Below are positions 38,937 through 47,286 of a DNA stretch of 64,000 nt, in pieces (the first letter of the stretch is position 1; every line of letters starts with the position of its first letter). The DNA comes from Amycolatopsis sp. (lineage in GTDB: Bacteria > Actinomycetota > Actinomycetes > Mycobacteriales > Pseudonocardiaceae), in assembly GCF_025464955.1 (NCBI RefSeq), contig NZ_JAODNM010000124.1, forward strand, positions 1 through 64,000, given 5' to 3'. Position numbers and translations under genes: made by a program. Under the pieces are notes generated by a model. The model had not been told where the DNA came from and searched no databases. It worked only from the letters and a program-made list of their open reading frames with translations.

Positions 38937-40193
38937 TTATGGACCCGGTCGGGCCATTGTCGCAGCGACCGGACGGATCAGCAAAGCCCCCGAAAGGCTG
39001 TTAATGGACCTTGTCAGCGAGCTGTCAGTGCTGGTGGGGAGCTGTTCGAGGGACACGGCTGTGGCGTCGCCCAATGCGGCGAAGACAGTGGCGGCGTCCC
39101 CTTCGAGCCACCGAAGGTCGATCGGCGGACCTGGACGCCCGACCAGCACACGGCCGGTCTCGGGCACGTCCTGCACGCACAGCCCCTGTTCGCGAACGAA
39201 AGAGCTACCCACGGCCGGTTCGTCCGCTGTGAGCGGCGTGCTCGTCCCGGCGTCTTCGCCGGATAACGCGAGCACGAGCCAACGCGCGTCGGCACCCAGC
39301 CTGCTCTGCTCCGCCAGCAGCCAGGCTCCGATCTCAGTAGAGCGGCGCCGGGCGAAGGGCAATAGCGAACCAGGTCCATAGGGAAGCGAAATACCGGCTG
39401 CGTGGGCGCTCTCATCGAACTGGGCCATGCACGCGTAGGCGTGGAACGCGGCGACGACTTGTTCGATCGGCCAATTCGCCCCGGACCACGACGGCTGGAA
39501 CCACGCACCGTGATCGTCTTCGGCACCCAGGAAGTCGCGGGTGAAGGCAAGGTCGAAGAATTTCTGATGGGCACCTTCGTGCAGCAGCGCCTCGGCGACT
39601 TCGAGCGGTGACGACGGCATGTCGATGATCACCAGCCCTGGGAACAGCCGCGAGGACGCCGAAACGAGGCCGGTTCGACTACCCGGGTCGAGCACCGCGA
39701 CCTGCGCGACGTGCGCCAACAGGTCGTCGGCCAGCGTGGGGTTCACCTCGCGCGCGAGCCGCAGGCCGGCTTCAACCACGCTTGCGAAGTCGTCGGACTC
39801 GGTCCACAGGCCCAGTGCCGGCCCGCTGAGCCCGGCTTGCCGATAAACGACACCCAGCGCCCTGGCCAGCGGCTTGCGAGCGGCGGCCGAGGTGGCCAAG
39901 AGCAGCTTCGACGTTCCGGCGCTCAGCTCGGTCGAGGCCTCGATGAGAGCGATCGCCTCGGCGAGATCGTCAGGTTCGAACGTGGTGCGCTCGGCGATGG
40001 CCTCACCGAGGGAGTGGCGTACCAGCGGACTGTCCACCGTGGACGGCGAAAGTTCGTCAGCGGAAGAGCAGAGGAAACCGTGGATCATCCGGTAGAGCGC
40101 ACGTCTTTCCGCCAGGACCCCCGCTGCGGGGGCAAGGGCCGCGTGGACGGCAAAGGCGTCCACAGTCAGCGGCCGGCGCAATCGGACAGTCAT
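38937..40193 (-). CDS. HExxH-motif protein, aKG-HExxH-type peptide beta-hydroxylase-like
   Basis: About 418 residues if started at ATG 40193; the frame continues upstream to 40325, and a GTG at 40205 is also possible, so the start is uncertain. The key motif is ALLHEGAHQKFFD (HEGAH at 205-209), followed after about 25 residues by DHGAWFQPSWSGANWPIEQV and a His in VAAFHAYACMAQF. That is the layout of the HExxH domain described in RiPP pathways, now named aKG-HExxH-type peptide beta-hydroxylases, which install hydroxyl groups on precursor peptides. No radical SAM gene is nearby, so this would be a stand-alone version. A small peptide gene follows by 49 bp. Confidence 0.65.
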   Translation of the reverse strand: MTVRLRRPLTVDAFAVHAALAPAAGVLAERRALYRMIHGFLCSSADELSPSTVDSPLVRHSLGEAIAERTTFEPDDLAEAIALIEASTELSAGTSKLLLATSAAARKPLARALGVVYRQAGLSGPALGLWTESDDFASVVEAGLRLAREVNPTLADDLLAHVAQVAVLDPGSRTGLVSASSRLFPGLVIIDMPSSPLEVAEALLHEGAHQKFFDLAFTRDFLGAEDDHGAWFQPSWSGANWPIEQVVAAFHAYACMAQFDESAHAAGISLPYGPGSLLPFARRRSTEIGAWLLAEQSRLGADARWLVLALSGEDAGTSTPLTADEPAVGSSFVREQGLCVQDVPETGRVLVGRPGPPIDLRWLEGDAATVFAALGDATAVSLEQLPTSTDSSLTRSINSLSGALLIRPVAATMARPGP

Positions 40194-40332
40194 CCGGCGG
40201 CTCACCAGATCTTGAGAAGTAGCGATACGGAGTTGGGTCAAGCCTAAAGCCTGAATACTGGGGCAGACGCTAGACCCGCGGTGAATCGCACACGCGACCG
40301 GCCTCGCCGACACTGGGCCAATCAAGTATCAC

Positions 40333-40343
40333 TTGTCTGACAA
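40333..40343. promoter_or_regulatory. GntR (FadR-type) operator motif, perfect
   Basis: TTGTCTGACAA is a perfect match to the FadR-subfamily consensus TNGTCNGACNA. It lies 140 bp upstream of the HExxH gene start and is probably bound by the adjacent GntR protein. Confidence 0.55.
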
Positions 40344-40364
40344 CAGACTTTCCAGCGAGCGGAT

Positions 40365-40392
40365 GGCGGCGTGCCGTGTCCGGTACGCCGCC
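40365..40392 (-). terminator. Hairpin after the small membrane peptide gene
   Basis: Arms GGCGGCGT and ACGCCGCC with a 12-base loop, 17 bp past the stop of the 40409-40555 gene. Confidence 0.5.
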
Positions 40393-40408
40393 GCCTGCCG
40401 GACTTGAG

Positions 40409-40555
40409 TCAGAGCGAAAGGATCTGGACCAGACCGACGACGGCCAGTGCGATGCCGGCCGCCAACGTCATCGCGACCACCCGTCGCCACCCGATCATCG
40501 CCACCGCCACCACGCTGAAAAAGACCACCACCAGGGTATTTTGTGAGTTCAACAT
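40409..40555 (-). CDS. Small membrane protein
   Basis: 48 residues with two hydrophobic segments: TLVVVFFSVVAVAMIGW and, after RR, VVAMTLAAGIALAVVGL. A helical hairpin in the membrane is likely. ATG at 40555 follows GGAGAAG. It is divergent from the GntR gene and upstream of the HExxH gene on the same strand, so a shared regulon is likely. Immunity or transport in a peptide pathway is possible but speculative. Confidence 0.6.
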   Translation of the reverse strand: MLNSQNTLVVVFFSVVAVAMIGWRRVVAMTLAAGIALAVVGLVQILSL

Positions 40556-40643
40556 GAGCTTCTCCTGCCTTCCCGAGCCAAGGTGCGACAACCGGATTCG
40601 CCAGTCCGCCATCTCACCAAGTCCAGATTGACCCTCTTGTAGG

Positions 40644-40675
40644 TTGTCTGTCAAGAGTCAACGGCTGACGGACAA
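40644..40675. promoter_or_regulatory. Inverted repeat of GntR half-sites between GntR and the small membrane gene
   Basis: TTGTCTGTCA and TGACGGACAA form 10-bp arms (one mismatch) around 12 bp. Each arm resembles half of the perfect site at 40333. Located in the promoter region of the divergent genes. Confidence 0.5.
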
Positions 40676-40824
40676 CTTGCGTCTGCTGTCCGCCCGTGTT
40701 AGCTTGAATCAATGCTTTGGCGCGCTCGAAGAACCGCGGGAACCAGCACCGGGGTGGCGGCGTTTCGTCGCTTCGGCGCGACCCAGTCCGCCACCACGAC
40801 CGCCGGGCAATCGGAAGGTCGATG

Positions 40825-41643
40825 ATGGATTACGCACGTTCTGCCGGCACTCGCGAGCCAGAGGACCGCTGGTCGTTGTCGTCGGACGTCCGCAAGCCCT
40901 TGCCCGAGCTCATCGAGGACAAGCTGCGGTCGCTGATCGACGACGGCACCTTCACCGAAGGCGACCGACTCCCCACCGAACCCGAGCTCGCGGCCCGCAT
41001 GGAGGTCGCCCGCAGTTCCCTGCGCACCGCCTTGCAGCGGCTGCAGATCCAGGGCGTCGTGGAGGTCATGCGCGGCCGCGGCTGGTACGTCCGCTCGGCG
41101 GACCTGGCCAATCGTGACGAGGCGTTGGCCGCTGGGCTGCTCGACTTGCGCGTCAGCGACTCCGACCTGTTCGAAGTCCGGATCGCGCTCGAGTCCACGG
41201 CGGCCAGCCTCGCGGCGCTGCGCGCGGAGGACGGTGAACTCGACGATATCGAGAAGCTGAGCCGCGCGCATGCCGCGGCCACGTTCACCGACAAGGACCA
41301 GCTGCTGCAGACCGACGAGGAGTTCCACGCCGCCGTCGTGCGCGCGAGCCACAACGAACTCCTCGAACAGCTGTACCAATCACTGGTGCCGCAGCTGCGC
41401 AGCTTCCGGCGCAACAGCTACGGCTCACCCGTGGTGCACAACCGGTCCGGCAACGACCACGACCAGGTCGTCTGGTTCCTCAAGCGCCGAGACGAAGGGG
41501 GCGCCAGGGCCGCGATGAGCACCCACCTGCTTGGTCTGTACCACGGGCTTCCCGCGCAGGTCGCCACTCCGGCCGGCGAGCGCGCGGGGCTGACCACCTA
41601 TGCCGGGCAGGATGAACCCAGCTGGCAAAAAGACGCAGACTGA
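40825..41643 (+). CDS. GntR family regulator, FadR/FCD subfamily
   Basis: 272 residues. N-terminal winged helix: LIEDKLRSLIDDGTFTEGDR, LPTEPELAARMEVARSSLRT (recognition), and wing VVEVMRGRGWYVR. The C-terminal FCD domain (about 115-240) has SDLFEVRIALESTAASLAAL, with an all-helical metal/ligand pocket pattern (E/H residues in TDEEFHAAVVRASHN). FCD regulators bind acids such as acyl-CoA, lactate or sugar acids. ATG at 40825 follows GGAAGG. The two GntR-type motifs upstream and at 40333 suggest it controls itself, the small membrane gene and the HExxH gene. Confidence 0.85.
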   Translation: MDYARSAGTREPEDRWSLSSDVRKPLPELIEDKLRSLIDDGTFTEGDRLPTEPELAARMEVARSSLRTALQRLQIQGVVEVMRGRGWYVRSADLANRDEALAAGLLDLRVSDSDLFEVRIALESTAASLAALRAEDGELDDIEKLSRAHAAATFTDKDQLLQTDEEFHAAVVRASHNELLEQLYQSLVPQLRSFRRNSYGSPVVHNRSGNDHDQVVWFLKRRDEGGARAAMSTHLLGLYHGLPAQVATPAGERAGLTTYAGQDEPSWQKDAD

Positions 41644-41654
41644 CCAGCGGCGGC

Positions 41655-42764
41655 TCAGTACCAGAGGATGCAGACACCCTGCCCCTGGACCACCCAGCCG
41701 TTCACCTCGATCCTCACCACGCCACTGTCCCCTTCGGGGTACATGTCAGGCCGGTCGAGGGCACCCAGAAAAGGTACCGGGATGACCTTGAGCCCATGCT
41801 CGGAAACGGCGGAAAGATCCCGGCCGTCGAAATAGATACTGCGCAGGTAGACGGTTCTATCAGCCGACCAGTAGGCATATTTTTCGCTGGCCGAGGTGGA
41901 AAACGTCAAGCTGAGTCGAAAGGTCGAGCGACTGGGCAGGGAAATGGGCACGGTCGGCCGGAGAAGGGCAATGTCCTCGTGTCGAATTCCCAGTGGAAGT
42001 TCGATGAGCTCCCGTTTCTCGCGCAAGTTCACTATCTTCAGCGGTATCGGCTGGTAACCACCATGAGATTCCTTGATCGAAAGCGTACTGCGTTTCACAT
42101 ACCCGGCGGCCCGCTCCCGCATCTCACCCATCCGGTTTCCCACTGAAATGACTTCCAGCAATTTAGGGTACTTCACGGAGATTGCGCTCGCACTGACTGG
42201 ATCGGCTGTCAGCGCGATCATGATCTCGTCGATCTGTGCGACGAGAACGGTCTCAAAGGTCAGCTTGATCTCGACCACCGAGACTGGCTCCACTCTGATG
42301 TAGACGTCGACCGTCCGACCTTCATCCACGGTGAGCAGTTTGTCAGCTATTTGCGACAATCCCGGCGAAGCCTTGGGGAGCAGCTTGCCGAGACCTGCCA
42401 TGATCAGATCCCGGGCACTGAGCGAATCAATCAGCGTCGACCGGGATATCCTGCTCGCCGATTCGTCGAAATCCTTCCGTATTACCGTCAACCGGTTTCG
42501 CATGTCTTGCAGGAGCTCCAGGTTCTCCCGGGACTTCGCCCACTCGAAGTAGAGCGAAACGAGGAGCAGCAGGAAGAGATCTCGCGTTGACGAGCGCAAG
42601 CCGCCGGCCAACGACTCCCCCGCCGCGCCACCGAACAGGGCGGAAAGGATGAACCGGGGGAACGGCGTATTGGCGACGGCGATAAGCGCTATGATCGACA
42701 GGAAATATAACAGTACCCGGCGTGTCGCGGACTTTCGCTGATCGAACTCCTCATCATCGGCCAT
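41655..42764 (-). CDS. Unrecognised membrane-anchored protein, divergent partner A
   Basis: 369 residues. Two hydrophobic helices near the N-terminus (VLLYFLSIIALIAVANTPF; DLFLLLLVSLYFEWA), then a long soluble region of mixed helix and strand with repeated RL/IV patterns (SARDLIMAGLGKLLPKASPG, then VDVYIRVEPVSVVEIKLTFE). The last 60 residues include KYAYWSADRTVYLRSIYFDG and end VNGWVVQGQGVCILWY. No family was recognised. GC is lower than in neighbours. The protein B gene across the divergent gap shares the final motif layout (see findings). Start could also be the GTG at 42785. Confidence 0.6.
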   Translation of the reverse strand: MADDEEFDQRKSATRRVLLYFLSIIALIAVANTPFPRFILSALFGGAAGESLAGGLRSSTRDLFLLLLVSLYFEWAKSRENLELLQDMRNRLTVIRKDFDESASRISRSTLIDSLSARDLIMAGLGKLLPKASPGLSQIADKLLTVDEGRTVDVYIRVEPVSVVEIKLTFETVLVAQIDEIMIALTADPVSASAISVKYPKLLEVISVGNRMGEMRERAAGYVKRSTLSIKESHGGYQPIPLKIVNLREKRELIELPLGIRHEDIALLRPTVPISLPSRSTFRLSLTFSTSASEKYAYWSADRTVYLRSIYFDGRDLSAVSEHGLKVIPVPFLGALDRPDMYPEGDSGVVRIEVNGWVVQGQGVCILWY

Positions 42765-42890
42765 AACCGAGTGTCTCGTCGACACACCTCTGCGTCACAG
42801 GCCTCTGTCCAGAGACCGCCCGAATGGCCCTGTCCGGACCAGGACCCGCTCGCCCACCATGAGCGGAAGGCGGAGGGAGTACCTACTGGT

Positions 42891-44069
42891 GTGACTGGGC
42901 GGCCTGGCGTTCAGCCGCGACCTGGGGGCTTCAGACGTACGCTGCTCAAGGTCGCGGGTGGCTCAGTGCTGTCCGGACTCGGATCCCTCGCTGCGATCCT
43001 CTCCTGGCAGCCATCACCGCGATCAACCTGGCAGAACGCGCTCCACCAGTTCCTCTCCGAGGCGTGGCCGGTGCTTGTGCTCGCCGGAGTGGCACTCGCC
43101 GGGTACGAAATCTTCGTGCATCGGCGGCTGCTGGCCGAGTTCACCGCGATAGCCGGCCCACGCATCGTCGAAGCGCTTCTCCCCCAGCAGGTGCTTGAGA
43201 CCTTCCTTCGCTCGATCTACGGTGCGAACGACGCCAACCGCGACGTCGTTGTCGGCGTGCTCGGCGGTGAAGGGCTCCGGCCGCAGGGTGGGGATCTGAC
43301 GATCAGCACGCATACCGCGGTGAGTTTCGAACTCCGTGCCGTCGACTACGAGCAATACCACCTGACCTCATCGGTCACGTACAGCTTCAAGAAGAACGTC
43401 ACAGTCAACCGATTTGTCATCTTCGCGACTTGTAACGCACTGCTGCGCGACTCGATCAGCTCCGGCTGCCGGCTACCTCTGTTCGAACTGTGGTTCATTC
43501 CGGACAGCTCACTGTTCGGTACCTCCGTGGACGACATGCTGCCGTCAGTACTGCTCGACCTCGACTACATAGACCAGAACGGCGTCCGTCACCTCGGTGC
43601 GTCCAGCAGGATTCCTCCGCAGCCGGTCAAGTTCGACCGCTGGGCCGACTACCTGACGTTCTTCCGGGAGGGCACCGAGACAAACCGGAGACTGAAGCCC
43701 CGCGACCATCTGTCCGACCTCCGGATCTTCGACTGCGACCTCAGCGACATCGCCGAGGCCGAAAACTCCGTCAGCTCGGTCGAGCGCCTGAAGCTGACGT
43801 CGACGACCCTGCAGCGCATCGACGACGGCTACTGCTACTGGCAGCCGCCGTATCCCTGCTACGTCGACCGCATCACCATCGATGTCAAGGAGCTCGACCT
43901 CGACAGCGCGAATTCGTGGGAGTTCCGGGTGGTGTCGTTCACCTTCCGGTCGAATACAGCGTCGGCCCGGTGGTTGAAGGCCGACGACCTAACCGACCTC
44001 GAAGTGCGCTCCTGGCTGCTCCCCGGCCACGGCGTCGCACTGCTCTGGCGCGCCGTCAACCCCTCCTGA
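42891..44069 (+). CDS. Unrecognised membrane-anchored protein, divergent partner B
   Basis: 392 residues. One or two hydrophobic segments near the start (GGSVLSGLGSLAAILSW; AWPVLVLAGVALAGYEIFV), then a long soluble domain. A stretch RDVVVGVLGGEGLRPQGGDL and YHLTSSVTYSFKKNVTVNRF suggest beta-rich structure. Its C-terminus has GYCYWQPPYPCYVDRITIDV and ends SWLLPGHGVALLWRAVNPS. Those features mirror partner A. GTG at 42891 is assumed, with GGAGGG 13 bases upstream; an ATG at 42771 is possible but would nearly touch partner A's start. No function can be named. Confidence 0.6.
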   Translation: MTGRPGVQPRPGGFRRTLLKVAGGSVLSGLGSLAAILSWQPSPRSTWQNALHQFLSEAWPVLVLAGVALAGYEIFVHRRLLAEFTAIAGPRIVEALLPQQVLETFLRSIYGANDANRDVVVGVLGGEGLRPQGGDLTISTHTAVSFELRAVDYEQYHLTSSVTYSFKKNVTVNRFVIFATCNALLRDSISSGCRLPLFELWFIPDSSLFGTSVDDMLPSVLLDLDYIDQNGVRHLGASSRIPPQPVKFDRWADYLTFFREGTETNRRLKPRDHLSDLRIFDCDLSDIAEAENSVSSVERLKLTSTTLQRIDDGYCYWQPPYPCYVDRITIDVKELDLDSANSWEFRVVSFTFRSNTASARWLKADDLTDLEVRSWLLPGHGVALLWRAVNPS

Positions 44070-44116
44070 GCCAGCCGGGTGCAGTACGTTTCGGGGAGAG
44101 GGAGAAGGGAGGGGCG

Positions 44117-44716
44117 ATGCCCATCGTGTCACCGGGGTTTCGCGGGCGGCCGCGGGAGGACCGGCCGGCGTTGCCGCCTGGGCAGTACCTGGTCGAGGAC
44201 TTCCCGGTGCTCTCGGTCGGGCCGACCCCGCGGATCAGGACCGAGACCTGGGAATTCGTCATCACCACCGAGTCTGGCGAAAAGCACATCTGGAGCTGGC
44301 CCGAGCTGCTGGCGCTGCCGACCGAGCGGCCGACGGTCGACATCCACTGCGTGACCAAGTGGTCGAAGTTCGCCACGAAATGGCGCGGGGTCTCGCTCGA
44401 CACCCTGCTGTCCGGGGTGGACACCGCGGCGGAATACGTGATGGTCCACTCGTATGACGGGTACACGACGAACCTGCCGCTGGCCGACCTGCTCGACGGG
44501 CAGGCGTGGATCGTCCACCACTTCGGCGGCCAGTCGCTGGTGCCCGAACACGGTGGACCGGCGCGGCTGCTGGTGCCGCATCTGTACCTCTGGAAGTCCG
44601 CGAAGTGGGTGCAGGGGCTCACATTGATGCTCGAAGACGAGCCAGGTTTCTGGGAGAACGCCGGCTATCACGACTACGGAGACCCATGGCGGGAACAGCG
44701 ATATCAGGGCGACTAG
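44117..44716 (+). CDS. Sulfite-oxidase-like molybdopterin oxidoreductase
   Basis: 199 residues, a compact molybdopterin-binding fold. WEFVITTESGEKHIWSWPEL and IHCVTKWSKFATKWRGVSLD contain the conserved Cys (about 78) that ligates molybdenum in sulfite oxidase/YedY-type enzymes. The C-terminal LLVPHLYLWKSAKWVQGLTLM is also typical. No signal peptide, so it is cytoplasmic. Natural substrate unknown; relatives repair methionine sulfoxide or oxidise sulfite. GGGAGGGG precedes the ATG. The next gene overlaps by 31 bp and encodes a likely electron partner. Confidence 0.85.
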   Translation: MPIVSPGFRGRPREDRPALPPGQYLVEDFPVLSVGPTPRIRTETWEFVITTESGEKHIWSWPELLALPTERPTVDIHCVTKWSKFATKWRGVSLDTLLSGVDTAAEYVMVHSYDGYTTNLPLADLLDGQAWIVHHFGGQSLVPEHGGPARLLVPHLYLWKSAKWVQGLTLMLEDEPGFWENAGYHDYGDPWREQRYQGD

Positions 44717-45429
44717 CGTGGCGAGTGGCGACGCTGGTCGAGTCGCGGGATGAGACGCCGACGGCGCGGACGCTGGTTTTCGACGTTCCGGGGTGGCCCG
44801 GACACCTTGCCGGGCAACACGTCGACATCCGGCTCACGGCGGAGGACGGATACTCGGCGCAGCGAAGTTACTCGCTCTCGACACCGTCGCAAGTGGACCG
44901 CGTCGAGGTGACCGTCCAGCTCGTATCGGACGGCGAGGTGTCGTCGTACCTGCACGACATCTACTCCGTCGGCGACCCGCTGGAGTTGCGCGGGCCGATC
45001 GGCGGCTGGTTCGTGTGGCGGCCCGACGAGCTCGAACCGGTGCTGCTGGTGGCCGGTGGGTCGGGGATCGTGCCGTTGATGGCGATGATCCGGGCACGCC
45101 GCGAAGCGGGAAGCCGTGTTCCGTTCAAGCTCATCTACTCAGTGCGTTCGCCCGACGAGCTGTACTACGCCGAGGAGCTGCGCAAACCGCAGGCAGGGCT
45201 CGACATCACGTACGTCTACACGCGCGAGACGCCTGATGGCTGGCCCCAACCGCCTGGACGTCTTGGTGTCGCGACGGTCAACTCGGCGGCCTGGCCGGCG
45301 GACTTCGCGCCGCGGTGCTTCGTCTGCGGGCCGACCGGGTTCGTCGAGACCGTCGCGAACATCCTCGTCGCGCTGGACCACGACCCCCGCCGGATCAAGA
45401 CCGAGCGCTTCGGGCCGACCGGCGCCTGA
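44686..45429 (+). CDS. Ferredoxin-reductase-type flavoprotein (FAD/NAD(P)H)
   Basis: 247 residues. FAD-binding RSYSLSTPS (about 63-71), NAD-binding VAGGSGIVPLMAMIRARREA and CGPTGFVETVANILV. No iron-sulfur cluster motif, so it transfers electrons from NAD(P)H through FAD to a protein partner. It overlaps the molybdopterin gene start-to-stop by 31 bp, strongly suggesting that it is the dedicated reductase of that enzyme. ATG 44686 fits the family start. Its stop overlaps the convergent BrkB gene by 35 bp. Confidence 0.8.
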   Translation: MAGTAISGRLAWRVATLVESRDETPTARTLVFDVPGWPGHLAGQHVDIRLTAEDGYSAQRSYSLSTPSQVDRVEVTVQLVSDGEVSSYLHDIYSVGDPLELRGPIGGWFVWRPDELEPVLLVAGGSGIVPLMAMIRARREAGSRVPFKLIYSVRSPDELYYAEELRKPQAGLDITYVYTRETPDGWPQPPGRLGVATVNSAAWPADFAPRCFVCGPTGFVETVANILVALDHDPRRIKTERFGPTGA

Positions 45430-46432
45430 TCAACCCCGCGCTCACCACCCCGATCACGACCCCGACCACGGCGGGTAGCAGGGCGCCGGAGCGGGGCGGC
45501 GCCGCGACCCGGACGACCACTGGTTCCGGTTCGGGCAGGTCACGAGCCGGGGCGTCACGCGCTGTCGACGTCCATGCGGTGATGAACACGAGCAGCCGCG
45601 AAACCAGCGAGATGAACACGAGCAGGCCGATCACCGAGCCGAACGCCGCGCCCGTCGGCGAATCGCTGATCAGTCCGATGTAGACGGTACCGGCCTGCTT
45701 GAGCAGCTCGAACCCGATCGCGGCCACCAGCGCGCCCCACATGGCGCTGCGAGTGCCCACGGGCTTGCGCGGCAGTTTCGTGAGCACCCACAGGAACACC
45801 AGCCAGTCGGCGAGTAACGCCAGCGGTATCGAACCGACGGACACCGCGGTGTGCGTCCAGCTCTCGTCGTCGACGTGCGCCAGCCGGAGCAAGTAGCTAC
45901 CCAGCGCGCCGCCGACGGCGGTCAGCGAAAACGAGATCAGCAACGCGACGGCGAGGCTGACCAACGCGAGGAGGTCCTTGAAGACCACCCGCCAGAGCCT
46001 TTGCTCGACGCGCTGCTGGTCCCACATCGCGGTGAGGGAGTCGCGCAGGGCGTTCATCCAGTTCCAGCCGGAGTAGAGCGCGACCACCAGCCCCAGCGTA
46101 CCGACCTTGATGCGCTGGGAGATCAGGTTGTCGAGCAGGGCCCGCACGTTCTTGCCGAGCGGACCCGGCACGGCGTCGGTGATCCCATCCCGCAGCTGCT
46201 CGAGCAGGTGCGGCTGCCCGACCAGGACGTACCCCGCCACCGCGAACGCCACCATCAGCATCGGGATCAGCGACAACAGGCTGAAATAGCTGATCGAGGC
46301 GACGTATTGGTAACCGCTGTGCTCGATGTAGCGGTCGACCGCACGCACGATGTGGTCGAACCACCGGTACCGCAGACGGAGGCGGCGCCAACCGGCCACG
46401 GCGGCGGACGGGGTCGCTTCGGGACTGTTCAC
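45395..46432 (-). CDS. YihY/BrkB family membrane protein
   Basis: 345 residues, about six transmembrane helices. Family signature: ASISYFSLLSLIPMLMVAFA, then GWNWMNALRDSLTAMWDQQR and SAMWGALVAAIGFELLKQAG. The C-terminal 40 residues are Pro-rich and end in a final helix (PAVVGVVIGVVSAGLI). These proteins are found widely in bacteria; the function is unsettled. GTG start at 46432 with a TAGACAT box nearby. It converges with the reductase gene, overlapping 35 bp at the 3' end. Confidence 0.8.
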   Translation of the reverse strand: MNSPEATPSAAVAGWRRLRLRYRWFDHIVRAVDRYIEHSGYQYVASISYFSLLSLIPMLMVAFAVAGYVLVGQPHLLEQLRDGITDAVPGPLGKNVRALLDNLISQRIKVGTLGLVVALYSGWNWMNALRDSLTAMWDQQRVEQRLWRVVFKDLLALVSLAVALLISFSLTAVGGALGSYLLRLAHVDDESWTHTAVSVGSIPLALLADWLVFLWVLTKLPRKPVGTRSAMWGALVAAIGFELLKQAGTVYIGLISDSPTGAAFGSVIGLLVFISLVSRLLVFITAWTSTARDAPARDLPEPEPVVVRVAAPPRSGALLPAVVGVVIGVVSAGLIRRRSARSARS

Positions 46433-46470
46433 AGTGCATGTCTATCAACACCGGGTGAAGAGCCGCAGGG

Positions 46471-47235
46471 TCAGCCGAGTGTCGCGTGCATTTCCCACAC
46501 CAGGATCTCGGCGGGCGAAGTCGCGGTGACCCGCTGGCCGCCGGTCGAGGTGAACCGCACGGCGTCGCCGGTCGCCAACGCGCCCGAACCTTCGAGGACG
46601 ACGTCACCCCGCGGGACGAACAGGTGGAGCAACGGCGCGTCGGGCAATTCGACGCTCTGACCGGGCTGCAGCCTCGCGGCGTGCAGCGCGGCGAACTTGT
46701 TGTTGATCCGGATGGCCGACGCGTCCTCGTGCGCGGACATTCCCGACGCGACGGGCACGAGCCCGCCGGCGAGCAGTTCGTTCTCGATCTCGAGCTGCTC
46801 GTAACCCGGCTTGATCCCGGATTCGTCGGGAACGACCCACATCTGCACGAAATGCACCGGCTCGTCGTGCGAGTCGCCGCCGTCGAGGCGCCACGAATCG
46901 TTCTTCTCGGAGTGCATGATCCCGCTGCCGGCACTCATCCGCTGGGCCAGGCCCTGGTAGATGACGCCGGAGTGCCCGGTCGAGTCCTGGTGGACCAGCG
47001 AGCCCTGCAGGACCCACGTGACGATCTCCATGTCCTGGTGCGGGTGGGTGTCGAAGCCCATCCCGGGGCGGACGGTGTCGTCGTTGTTGACCAGCAGCAG
47101 CCCGTGGTGGGTGTTGGCGGGGTCGTACTCGCCGCCGAAGGAGAACGAGTGCTTCGAGTCCAGCCAGTCGATCTTGGTGGCGGACCGGTCGACGGCCCGG
47201 CGGATGTCGATCTTGGGACGCAGTGCGGTGCTCAC
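46471..47235 (-). CDS. Pirin family protein
   Basis: 254 residues, two cupin barrels. Metal-site His cluster: FDTHPHQDMEIVTWVLQG and RMSAGSGIMHSEKND, matching the pirin/quercetinase type (three His and one Glu). The second barrel lacks metal residues. Bacterial pirins modulate metabolic enzymes or oxidise quercetin; no partner is visible. Monocistronic on the minus strand between BrkB and YceI; the upstream gap to YceI is 51 bp, so readthrough is possible. Confidence 0.85.
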   Translation of the reverse strand: MSTALRPKIDIRRAVDRSATKIDWLDSKHSFSFGGEYDPANTHHGLLLVNNDDTVRPGMGFDTHPHQDMEIVTWVLQGSLVHQDSTGHSGVIYQGLAQRMSAGSGIMHSEKNDSWRLDGGDSHDEPVHFVQMWVVPDESGIKPGYEQLEIENELLAGGLVPVASGMSAHEDASAIRINNKFAALHAARLQPGQSVELPDAPLLHLFVPRGDVVLEGSGALATGDAVRFTSTGGQRVTATSPAEILVWEMHATLG

Positions 47236-47286
47236 GATGTGATCCTCCGGGTCGCCGACGGGTTCGGTGTGTTCGGTTGCCTCGAC

